Source: Spirochaetales bacterium
GTDB taxonomy: Bacteria; Spirochaetota; Spirochaetia; SZUA-6; DRHE01
DNA: 6,587 nucleotides
Assembly: GCA_023136785.1 (NCBI GenBank)
Contig: JAGLQP010000110.1
Coordinates: 1-6,587 of the forward strand
Reading direction: 5' to 3'
Part shown: positions 1 through 5,605 of the stretch, piece after piece
Position numbering within the stretch: the stretch's first letter is position 1
Layout of the letters: every line of letters starts with the position of its first letter
The notes under the pieces: model-generated
Database searches by the model: none
Told to the model about the DNA's origin: nothing
Seen by the model: the letters and a program-made list of their open reading frames with translations, nothing else
Made by a program: the position numbers and the translations under genes

Positions 1-699
1 TTTCAGACTGGCCGAGGAGTTCAAAACCGGCACTCCGGCGGATCGCTTGAGCTTCAGGATCCTCTGGACGGCCCGTTGCCGCTCCGTCAGGCTCAGTGAC
101 AGATCGAGCTCGCCCTGGTTGTAGGGGTAGACGAACTGGAAGGTGATTCCCCGGATGTTCTGTTCGGTCCGCAAAATCCGTGCCAGCACAGGAATGTCGT
201 CGATGTTTTCCCGGTTTACGGTGTAATGGATGTAGATGCGATTGTGTTCTGAAACCCGGATATGGTAAAGCGCCCGGTCGAAAGATCCGTCGCGTCTTCG
301 GTTGTGTTGGTCCCGGGCTCCATCCAAACTTACCCACAGCAGATCGGTGGGTGCGTCCAACGATACGGTGCCATTGGTGGTCACCCCGACCTTCAGGAAC
401 AGGGATCGGGCTTTCTCCGCCAGATCCGAAAAATCATGGTTGCCGTCACTCCACAGCAGCGGCTCGCCGCCTTCGAAGATCACAAAACGGCAGCCGAGCC
501 TCTTCAGTTCATTCAGTGCTTCCAGGGCCCGCTCCCAGCTCATGTGGGCGCCGGGCTCACGGGCCCGCCGGTGATAGGGGCACCCGGTACAGCGGAGGTT
601 GCAGCGATAGGTTACTTTGAAACTGGCCAGCAGTGGGATCCGCCGACGCAGCACGATCGAGGATAACCCGTACGATAAGATCGAAGCGCTCCGAATCAT
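1..699 (-). CDS. Radical SAM protein, N-terminal part (C-terminus beyond the left edge)
   Basis: The reverse complement gives an uninterrupted 233-codon reading frame from ATG at 697-699 to the window edge. It lacks a stop because the gene continues past position 1. The 4Fe-4S binding motif CNLRCTGC (CxxxCxxC) has its cysteines at residues 33, 37 and 40, after a hydrophobic, basic N-terminus. The other hallmarks of the radical SAM barrel follow: FEGGEP (75-80, SAM binding), VTTNGT (106-111) and WVSLDG (122-127). A GAGG ribosome site lies 4 bases before the ATG, which supports this start. Such enzymes cleave S-adenosylmethionine reductively to start radical chemistry in the cytosol. Substrate and subfamily cannot be told, because any C-terminal SPASM/Twitch cysteines are outside the window. 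The gene is divergent from amn. Family assignment is firm; the exact role is unknown. Confidence 0.9.
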   Translation of the reverse strand, partial: MIRSASILSYGLSSIVLRRRIPLLASFKVTYRCNLRCTGCPYHRRAREPGAHMSWERALEALNELKRLGCRFVIFEGGEPLLWSDGNHDFSDLAEKARSLFLKVGVTTNGTVSLDAPTDLLWVSLDGARDQHNRRRDGSFDRALYHIRVSEHNRIYIHYTVNRENIDDIPVLARILRTEQNIRGITFQFVYPYNQGELDLSLSLTERQRAVQRILKLKRSAGVPVLNSSASLK

Positions 700-713
700 A
701 TTTCCTCAAATCA

Positions 714-742
714 GTTATAGCCTGATCTGTGGATGTTGGGAA
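714..742 (-). promoter_or_regulatory. Candidate promoter for the radical SAM gene
   Basis: On the minus strand, TATAAC (plus-strand 714-719) matches the -10 consensus at 5 of 6 bases. A weak -35 candidate, TTCCCA (737-742), lies 17 bases further upstream. The -10 overlaps a short inverted repeat, ATCAG (710-714) and CTGAT (722-726) with a 7-base loop, which could be an operator or chance. Position relative to the ATG at 699 is plausible, with a short leader. This is inferred from consensus matching only. Confidence 0.3.
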
Positions 743-761
743 ATGGCGCGGTTAAGATTTT

Positions 762-770
762 TGGTACAAT
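762..770 (+). promoter_or_regulatory. Candidate extended -10 promoter for the AMP nucleosidase gene
   Basis: TGGTACAAT reads as an extended -10 element (TGn followed by TACAAT, 5 of 6 to consensus). No good -35 hexamer sits at 16-18 bases, which extended -10 promoters can tolerate. Transcription would begin near 777, only about 10 bases before the ATG at 787. That agrees with the lack of a Shine-Dalgarno sequence there and suggests a very short leader. A second overlapping option is TTAAGA (752-757) with TATATT (775-780), spacing 17. Confidence 0.35.
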
Positions 771-786
771 CGAGTATATTTGTCGT

Positions 787-1566
787 ATGGAACAAAAGAC
801 ACGGACGGGTATTGTCGAAGATTGGCTTCCCCGCTATACCGGCATGAATGTGGAGAAGTTCGGAGCCTTCATCCTGTTGACCAATTTTTTCGACTACCTG
901 GAACGGTTCGCGCGACGTTTTGGAATCAAGATTCACGGGACCGGCGGCCCGATGCAGGCTGCAACCAACGCCCGGGGAATCACCATGATCAACTTCGGCA
1001 TCGGATCTCCCAATGCGGCGACGATCATGGATCTGCTCAGCGCAGCCGGTCCCCAGGCGGTTCTTTTCCTCGGCAAATGCGGAGGGCTCAAGCAGCAGGT
1101 TGGGCTTGGGCACTTCGTGCTGCCGATTGCGGCGATTCGAGGAGAAGGCACGGGATTGGACTACTATCCCATCGAAGTGCCGGCGCTGCCCTCGTTTCGA
1201 CTGCACGACTACATCGGGCATGAGCTGAAGCGACGGAATGAGGAATACTGGACCGGAGTCGTGTACACGACCAATCGCAGGGTCTGGGAGTGGGATGAGA
1301 AGTTCAAGGAGTACCTGCGCCGCATCCGGGCCATAGGGATCGACATGGAGACGGCCACGTTGTTCCTGGTCGGGCACTTCAATGAAATTCCCCGAGGCGC
1401 TCTTCTGTTGGTGTCGGACAGGCCCATGGCTCCGGAAGGCGTCAAGACGACCCGGAGCGATCGTGCCGTGTCCCGGAAATTTGCGGATTTGCATCTGGAC
1501 ATCGGCATCGCTACCATGGAGAGGCTCTGCGAAAGTGACGAGGCTGTGAAGCATCTGCGCTACTAG
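787..1566 (+). CDS. amn: AMP nucleosidase, short (Bacteroides-type) form
   Basis: This 259-residue protein hydrolyses AMP to adenine and ribose 5-phosphate in the cytosol, feeding purine salvage and control of the AMP pool. It belongs to the nucleoside phosphorylase / PNP_UDP superfamily. From memory it closely resembles the roughly 258-residue Bacteroidetes enzymes, not the longer E. coli Amn with its extra N-terminal domain. Recognisable stretches are WLPRYTGM (13-20), NFGIGSPNAATIMDLLSA (69-86), FLGKCGG (94-100), LPIAAIRGEGT (112-122), YTTNRRVWE (160-168), IDMETAT (185-191, ribose-contacting glutamate), LLVSDRPM (207-214, with the SD aspartate typical of the catalytic base) and the terminal KHLRY. 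I chose ATG 787 because homologues start there. An in-frame ATG at 733 would add 18 unlike residues. No clear Shine-Dalgarno precedes 787. It is followed by a 96-base gap, so it may be a separate transcription unit from the genes downstream. Confidence 0.93.
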   Translation: MEQKTRTGIVEDWLPRYTGMNVEKFGAFILLTNFFDYLERFARRFGIKIHGTGGPMQAATNARGITMINFGIGSPNAATIMDLLSAAGPQAVLFLGKCGGLKQQVGLGHFVLPIAAIRGEGTGLDYYPIEVPALPSFRLHDYIGHELKRRNEEYWTGVVYTTNRRVWEWDEKFKEYLRRIRAIGIDMETATLFLVGHFNEIPRGALLLVSDRPMAPEGVKTTRSDRAVSRKFADLHLDIGIATMERLCESDEAVKHLRY

Positions 1567-1662
1567 GCGCGTGCGACTAGGGGCCTACTGCTACAGGGCA
1601 CTCTCGGGGCACTCTCTGTTGCCTTGCCACACCACAGCCTTTGGTGTAGCTTTTCAGGTGCT
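1567..1662 (+). other. Intergenic gap between amn and the COG2403 gene
   Basis: This 96-base stretch shows no coding potential. It contains the tandem repeat annotated separately and a 6-bp inverted repeat, ACACCA (1629-1634) / TGGTGT (1642-1647), followed by a short TTTT. A weak promoter-like pair is also present: TTGCCA (1624-1629), 5 of 6 to the -35 consensus, and TAGCTT (1647-1652), 3 of 6 to the -10, spacing 17. Whether transcription ends or restarts here cannot be settled from sequence alone. Confidence 0.5.
1596..1616 (+). repeat. Tandem direct repeat of GGGCACTCTC (two copies, period 11)
   Basis: GGGCACTCTC occurs at 1596-1605 and again, identically, at 1607-1616, one base apart. The period of 11 is about one helical turn, so a protein binding both copies would sit on one face of the DNA. 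It lies 47 bases before the COG2403 start codon. It could be an operator, or a chance duplication. Confidence 0.55.
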
Positions 1663-2979
1663 ATGATCAGGCACATTGTCATCATGGGAGCGGCGGGCCG
1701 GGATTTTCACAACTTCAACGTCCTGTTTCGCGAGAGTAAAGACATCGAGGTGATAGCCTTTACCGCAACCCAGATTCCCAACATCGAAGGCCGCTGTTAT
1801 CCTCCCGAGCTGGCCGGTCCGCTGTACCCCGAAGGCATTCCCATACTTCCTGAAAAAGACCTGCCGGCGCTGTTTGAAAAAGAGCACATAGACGAGGTCG
1901 TATTTTCCTACTCGGACGTGTCCCACCAGTATGTGATGGAGAAGGCCTCCCAGGTCATCGCCTTGGGGGCGGACTTCCGGTTGCTGGGCTCCCGGGAGAG
2001 CATGCTCCAGGCCCGGGTACCGGTGATCGCCGTCTGTGCGGTGCGCACCGGCTCCGGCAAGAGTCAAACGGCCAGGAAGATCGCCCAGATCCTGAGAGAT
2101 CTGGGGAAAAAGACGGTGGTTGTGCGCCACCCCATGCCTTACGGCGATTTGGCGGCTCAAAGGGTGCAGCGCTTCGAAACCCTGGAAGACATGGCGCGAC
2201 AGCAGTGCACGATAGAGGAGATGGAGGAGTATGAGCCGCATATACGGCTCGGCTTCACGGTCTACGCCGGAGTGGACTACGGACAGATCCTCGAGCAGGC
2301 CCAGAACGAGGCGGATGTGATTCTCTGGGACGGCGGAAACAACGATATTTCCTTCTACAAACCGAATCTCCACATCACGGTGGCCGACCCCCATCGGCAG
2401 GGACATGAGCTGTCCTACTTTCCCGGCAGAATCAATCTGATCATGGCGGACGTCGTAGTCATCAATAAGGTGGATACGGCGGAAGCCGAAGCGGTAAGTG
2501 CTCTGCGGGACAATGTATACCGGTTGAATCCCCGGGCTGCGGTGGTGGAAGCGGCTTCACCCATATTCCTCGAGGGAAGAGAAGAGATCTGGGGTAAGCG
2601 GGTGCTCGTGGTGGAAGACGGTCCCACCTTGACCCATGGGGGGATGAAGTTCGGGGCCGGAGTGATCGCGGCCAGAAAGTATGGTGCGTTGGAGATCATC
2701 GACCCGAGGGGCTTTACCAGCGGCAAGATTCGAGAGACCTATGAAACCTATCCGAATATTGGAAGTGTTCTTCCCGCCGTCGGTTACGGAGAACAGCAGA
2801 TCAAGGATCTGGAAGCAACGATCAACAACGTGTCCTGTGATCTGGTCATTATCGCTACCCCGGTAGATTTGACCCGGATCATCTCGATCAACAAGCCCAT
2901 GCTCAAGGTGGGTTATGAGCTGCAGGAGATCGGAAAACCCGACCTTACGGACCTGGTCAAAAAACACTTGAACCTTTGA
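1663..2979 (+). CDS. COG2403-type predicted GTPase / cyclic 2,3-diphosphoglycerate synthetase homologue
   Basis: The 438-residue protein resembles archaeal cyclic 2,3-diphosphoglycerate synthetase (CpgS), which closes 2,3-diphosphoglycerate into a cyclic phosphoanhydride using ATP. Bacterial members are mostly annotated by homology as predicted GTPases (COG2403), and their true reaction is uncertain. Visible parts are a Rossmann-like N-terminus (IMGAAGRDFHNFN, 7-19); a P-loop, TGSGKSQ (129-135), in which the usual first glycine of GxxxxGKS is valine 127; WDGGNND (222-228) in the position of a metal-binding switch; and NKVD (268-271), like the NKxD guanine-specificity motif. GMKFGAG (327-333) is a further glycine-rich stretch. 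The ATG at 1663 was chosen because the family begins directly with this β-strand; a TTG at 1624 would add 13 unlike residues. AGGTG at 1656-1660 is a weak ribosome site. It is 43 bases from, and probably cotranscribed with, the carbamoyltransferase gene. Family confident, activity not. Confidence 0.85.
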   Translation: MIRHIVIMGAAGRDFHNFNVLFRESKDIEVIAFTATQIPNIEGRCYPPELAGPLYPEGIPILPEKDLPALFEKEHIDEVVFSYSDVSHQYVMEKASQVIALGADFRLLGSRESMLQARVPVIAVCAVRTGSGKSQTARKIAQILRDLGKKTVVVRHPMPYGDLAAQRVQRFETLEDMARQQCTIEEMEEYEPHIRLGFTVYAGVDYGQILEQAQNEADVILWDGGNNDISFYKPNLHITVADPHRQGHELSYFPGRINLIMADVVVINKVDTAEAEAVSALRDNVYRLNPRAAVVEAASPIFLEGREEIWGKRVLVVEDGPTLTHGGMKFGAGVIAARKYGALEIIDPRGFTSGKIRETYETYPNIGSVLPAVGYGEQQIKDLEATINNVSCDLVIIATPVDLTRIISINKPMLKVGYELQEIGKPDLTDLVKKHLNL

Positions 2980-3010
2980 GTTTACGGAAAATCAGCCCGA
3001 TTATTAGAAC

Positions 3011-3017
3011 AAAGGAG
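3011..3017 (+). promoter_or_regulatory. Strong ribosome binding site of the carbamoyltransferase gene
   Basis: AAAGGAG lies 5 bases before ATG 3023. It is the best Shine-Dalgarno match among the plus-strand genes and fixes that start. It suggests efficient translation even if the gene shares a transcript with the NTPase upstream. Confidence 0.85.
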
Positions 3018-3022
3018 CAACA

Positions 3023-3961
3023 ATGGCGTTCAATTTGAAAGGTCGATCTCTTCTGACCTTAAAAGACTACTCTCCGGAGGAGATCACTTTCCTGTTGGAG
3101 TTGTCTCACCAGGTCAAGCGGGAGCGCCGGGCCGGGAACATCAGCCAACGTTTCCTCGGGAAAACTCTGGCCCTGTTGTTTGAGAAGCGGTCGACCCGTA
3201 CCCGTTGTGCTTTCGAGACCGCCTTCGGAGAAGAGGGCGGTCATCCGGTGTTCCTCTCTTCTGCGGATATTCAGTTGGGGGTGAAGGAATCGATCGAAGA
3301 TACGGCGAGAGTGCTGGGCCGCATGTTCGACGCCATCCAGTTCCGGGGTTTCAAGCAGGAAATGGTGGAAGCCCTGGCAGAATACTCAGGTGTGCCTGTA
3401 TACAACGGGCTCACCGATCTGTACCACCCGACCCAGATCCTGGCCGATCTGATGACGGTTCAGGAGGTCTTCGGGCGATTGAAGGGTATCAAGCTGGTAT
3501 ACGCGGGAGACGGGCGCAACAACGTGGCTCGATCTCTGCTCATCGGGTGTAGCAAACTGGGCACGGACTACACGGTGGTGGCACCGGAAACACTACAGCC
3601 GGATCCGGAAACGGTGAAACTCTGCCAGGAATATGCAAAGCAGAGCGGCTCGAAGATCGAGCTCACCTCGGATGTGGCCAAGGGACTCAAGAATGCGGAC
3701 GTGTTGTATACGGATGTCTGGGTTTCCATGGGGGAGGAAGAGAAATCCAAAGAGCGCCTCGAGCTTCTGCGCCCCTACCGGGTGGATGAGAAGATGATGG
3801 CCGCGACGGGAAAGAGCGACACGATCTTTATGCATTGTCTGCCCGCAGTGAAGGGGAATGAAGTCACCTTCGAGGTCATCGAGAGTCCCGCATCGAAGGT
3901 TTGGGACGAGGCGGAAAACAGAAAACACACGATCAAAGCGGCAATGCTGGCCACGATCTGA
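3023..3961 (+). CDS. argF: Ornithine carbamoyltransferase, ArcB-like
   Basis: The 312-residue protein transfers the carbamoyl group of carbamoyl phosphate to ornithine, giving citrulline (arginine synthesis), or runs in reverse in the arginine deiminase pathway. Carbamoyl-phosphate contacts are present: STRTR (57-61), FRGF (107-110) and HPTQ (135-138). The ornithine loop DVWVSMG (231-237) and HCLP (271-274, with the active-site cysteine) are intact, followed by DEAENRKHT (295-303). The start MAFNLKGRSLLTL and the central VKESIEDTARVLGRM and YNGLTDLYHPTQILAD regions resemble catabolic ArcB more than many ArgF proteins. Sequence alone does not decide direction. Length is at the short end of the usual 310-335. 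No arginine deiminase, carbamate kinase or other arginine synthesis gene lies within the window. The SMG loop argues against the knotted YgeW-type or N-acetylornithine enzymes. The neighbour upstream is a COG2403 NTPase. Confidence 0.95.
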   Translation: MAFNLKGRSLLTLKDYSPEEITFLLELSHQVKRERRAGNISQRFLGKTLALLFEKRSTRTRCAFETAFGEEGGHPVFLSSADIQLGVKESIEDTARVLGRMFDAIQFRGFKQEMVEALAEYSGVPVYNGLTDLYHPTQILADLMTVQEVFGRLKGIKLVYAGDGRNNVARSLLIGCSKLGTDYTVVAPETLQPDPETVKLCQEYAKQSGSKIELTSDVAKGLKNADVLYTDVWVSMGEEEKSKERLELLRPYRVDEKMMAATGKSDTIFMHCLPAVKGNEVTFEVIESPASKVWDEAENRKHTIKAAMLATI

Positions 3962-4009
3962 AAAAAATGACTTGAAAATGAAGGGGTTTATACTATGATT
4001 AGAGGTACT

Positions 4010-4411
4010 ATGAAACGGACAACTGTGCTCGTTGTACTGATATTTCTCCTGCTGGGAGGGCTCGCCGTTACGGCCCAGGAACAGGATCCCAAGATCTATG
4101 TAAAAACGGTTTCCATCATGAAGATCCTGAATCATTCCCTGGGTTACAAGGTCTTGTACCTGAAAAGCTCGATGGATGTGGGTGAGTTCTACGTGCCCCA
4201 CTCCTGGTTCAAGGCCGGCGGCAAAGCGGGGCTCATTCTGGGAAACACCCCGGCCTTTCCCTACTTCTCCATATTTTATACAGACGGTAAGTTCGATCAT
4301 ATCAAGCTATACGCCCATTACAACATCCAGCATCTGTCCTGGGGACGGCTAAAGAGACAAGCGGGAGACAACAGCAAGTTCGAGGTTGAGACGCTAGATC
4401 TAGAGTTCTAG
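4010..4411 (+). CDS. Small exported protein of unknown function
   Basis: I do not recognise this 133-residue protein. It begins with a clear Sec signal peptide: MKR, a hydrophobic core TVLVVLIFLLLGGLAV, then VTA before Q23, a plausible signal peptidase I site after residue 22. There is no lipobox cysteine and no cysteine at all. The mature part is about 110 residues, rich in aromatic and β-strand-prone stretches (for example KIYVKTVSIMKIL, GYKVLYLKSS, YFSIFYTDGKF and HIKLYAHYNI), suggesting a small soluble periplasmic or cell-surface β-fold. ATG 4010 has AGAGG four bases upstream and gives a typical signal n-region. The in-frame ATG at 3995, with AAGGGG eight bases upstream, would add MIRGT and is possible. 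It lies 48 bases after the carbamoyltransferase stop and 6 before the peptidase start, so cotranslation with both is likely. It uses CTA leucine codons (four) and AGA more than its neighbours. Confidence 0.75.
   Translation: MKRTTVLVVLIFLLLGGLAVTAQEQDPKIYVKTVSIMKILNHSLGYKVLYLKSSMDVGEFYVPHSWFKAGGKAGLILGNTPAFPYFSIFYTDGKFDHIKLYAHYNIQHLSWGRLKRQAGDNSKFEVETLDLEF
4394..4411. repeat. Overlapping CTAG palindromes at the end of the exported-protein gene
   Basis: CTAGATCTAG (4394-4403) is a perfect 10-base palindrome. It overlaps CTAGAGTTCTAG (4400-4411), an inverted repeat of CTAGA/TCTAG around GT. The second ends exactly with the TAG stop codon. The block sits 6 bases before the peptidase start, where it could act as a protein-binding site or as RNA structure at the gene junction. 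Such short arms could also be chance. Confidence 0.6.
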
Positions 4412-4417
4412 CCTCTG

Positions 4418-5596
4418 ATGCTCCATACAGAACAAACCTCAAACGCCATGCTTGAAGAGAATCTCAGCGCATGGCTTTTTTACAATCTTCATCACAAAGA
4501 CCCCATTTCAGACAGGATCCTCAATGTTTCTCGGACCGCGGTGAATACCCGTCCCTGGATCTACCTGTTGCGTCGGGATGGATCGGCGGAGAAGCTGGTT
4601 CATGGGATCGAAGAGAAGATTCTCGATCATCTTGCGGGGCGGAAGCGGGTATACACCTCCCGGCAGAAGTTTCTAACCCATCTGAAGGATATGGCCGGCG
4701 GTTTACAGCAGGTTGCCTGCCAGTTCTCCAGTGAGCTGCCCGGAATATCTTTTCTTGACCACGGCACGGCTCGGCTGCTCCAGGATTGTGGGTTTACGCT
4801 GACCGGTGCCTTCTCGATGATCCAGCGTATTCTCGGTGTTCTGGATCAGGAGGGAATCGACAGCCACCACCGGGCGGCGGACCATCTCTACGACATTGTA
4901 GAGGAAGTATGGAAGCGGCTTCGAAAGGAGATGCGGTCGGACACGCCCGTATGGGAGACCACCGTGCAGGGTTGGATCCTGGGTCTGTTCGAAGAGCTGG
5001 ACCTGACAACCGATTCTGCTCCGATCGTGGCTGTAGAAGCCCACTCGGCGGATCCCCACTACAGCCCCGAAACGGAAAATTCTGAGCGAGGAGCGGTCCT
5101 GAAGTCTGATTCGATCCTGCAGCTCGATCTGTGGGCCAAGGAGAAAGAACCCGGCGCTGTCTATGCGGATATATCCTGGGTCGGTGTTCTCGGAACCCAT
5201 ACTCCCCCCAGGGCGGAGGCGGCCTTCCGCACGGTCGTGGAAGCTCGTGAGTTGGCCCTGCGTTTCATCGAGGAAACGCTATCGAACGGGCAGAGTGTGT
5301 CCGGGGAGCAGGTGGACCGCCAGGTTCGTGCCTTCGTCGAACAGTCGGGATATGGAGAGTATTTGAGGCACCGTACCGGCCACTCCATCGGAGAGGAGGT
5401 TCACGGATTCGGAGTTAACCTGGACAGCGTCGAGTTTCCGGACCCGCGCCTGCTCCTGGAAGGATCCTGTTTCTCCATAGAGCCGGGATTGTATCTCGAC
5501 GAATTCGGATTACGCTCCGAGATCAACGTCTACATCTCGAGCGGCAGACCCGCGGTCTCCGGGAAGAAACCCCAGTTCGAGCTTCTTTACTTTTGA
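4418..5596 (+). CDS. M24-family metallopeptidase (Xaa-Pro aminopeptidase-like)
   Basis: The 392-residue protein has a non-catalytic N-terminal half (about 1-165) and a C-terminal pita-bread M24 domain (about 165-392). All five dinuclear-metal ligands are visible: D237 (LQLDLWAKE), D251 (YADISW), H322 (RTGHSIG), E355 (FSIEPGLY) and E368 (LRSEINVYI). H214 in ADPHY and H329 in EEVHG match the accessory histidines of aminopeptidase P and prolidase. It has no signal peptide, so it probably acts on peptides in the cytosol. True Xaa-Pro specificity is not shown; creatinase-like and other M24 activities are possible. The start at 4418 lacks a good Shine-Dalgarno. ATG 4448 is an alternative, also without one. 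Translation may be coupled to the upstream stop (TAG 4409-4411). The next gene follows after 9 bases. Confidence 0.88.
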   Translation: MLHTEQTSNAMLEENLSAWLFYNLHHKDPISDRILNVSRTAVNTRPWIYLLRRDGSAEKLVHGIEEKILDHLAGRKRVYTSRQKFLTHLKDMAGGLQQVACQFSSELPGISFLDHGTARLLQDCGFTLTGAFSMIQRILGVLDQEGIDSHHRAADHLYDIVEEVWKRLRKEMRSDTPVWETTVQGWILGLFEELDLTTDSAPIVAVEAHSADPHYSPETENSERGAVLKSDSILQLDLWAKEKEPGAVYADISWVGVLGTHTPPRAEAAFRTVVEARELALRFIEETLSNGQSVSGEQVDRQVRAFVEQSGYGEYLRHRTGHSIGEEVHGFGVNLDSVEFPDPRLLLEGSCFSIEPGLYLDEFGLRSEINVYISSGRPAVSGKKPQFELLYF

Positions 5597-5600
5597 GAGG
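5595..5600 (+). promoter_or_regulatory. Ribosome binding site fixing the GTG start of nrnA
   Basis: GAGAGG overlaps the TGA stop of the peptidase gene (5594-5596) and lies 5 bases before GTG 5606. The nearby ATG at 5604 is out of frame and soon meets a stop. This site and the conserved downstream frame therefore identify GTG as the start. The overlap implies translational coupling. Confidence 0.75.
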
Positions 5601-5605
5601 TAGAT

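Noticed and set aside
180..666. Plus-strand open frames of 90-146 codons in the first 700 bases
   Set aside because: They overlap the radical SAM gene on the other strand and give proline- and arginine-rich translations typical of shadow frames.
715..1554. Open frame of 279 codons on the minus strand, opposite amn
   Set aside because: It is fully antisense to a gene with strong family-wide motifs, and its translation matches no family I recognise. It is a shadow of high-GC codon use.
1629..1654. Intrinsic terminator after amn (ACACCA/TGGTGT stem followed by TTTT)
   Set aside because: The stem is only 6 bp with a 7-base loop and just four T residues separated from it. It is too weak to call.
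1654..2406. Open frame of 250 codons on the minus strand within the NTPase gene
   Set aside because: The plus strand carries the P-loop and NKVD motifs. The antisense product looks unstructured and has no recognisable motif.
1663..2979. Classification as a cobalamin or dethiobiotin synthase-type ATPase because of the P-loop and switch-like motifs
   Set aside because: The N-terminal IMGAAGRDFHNFN and the overall length and order of motifs fit COG2403/CpgS, not BioD or CobQ-like proteins.
3972..3994. TTGAAA ... TATACT as a promoter before the exported-protein gene
   Set aside because: Each box matches consensus at 5 of 6, but the spacing is only 11 bases, and the -10 directly abuts the ATG at 3995.
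3959..4009. A-rich run after the carbamoyltransferase stop as a terminator
   Set aside because: There is no stem before it, and the run is A rather than T on the coding strand. It does not fit termination of the plus-strand transcript.
3593..4300. Open frame of 235 codons on the minus strand spanning the carbamoyltransferase and exported-protein genes
   Set aside because: It runs antisense across two plus-strand genes with ribosome sites and coherent products, and shows no motif of its own.
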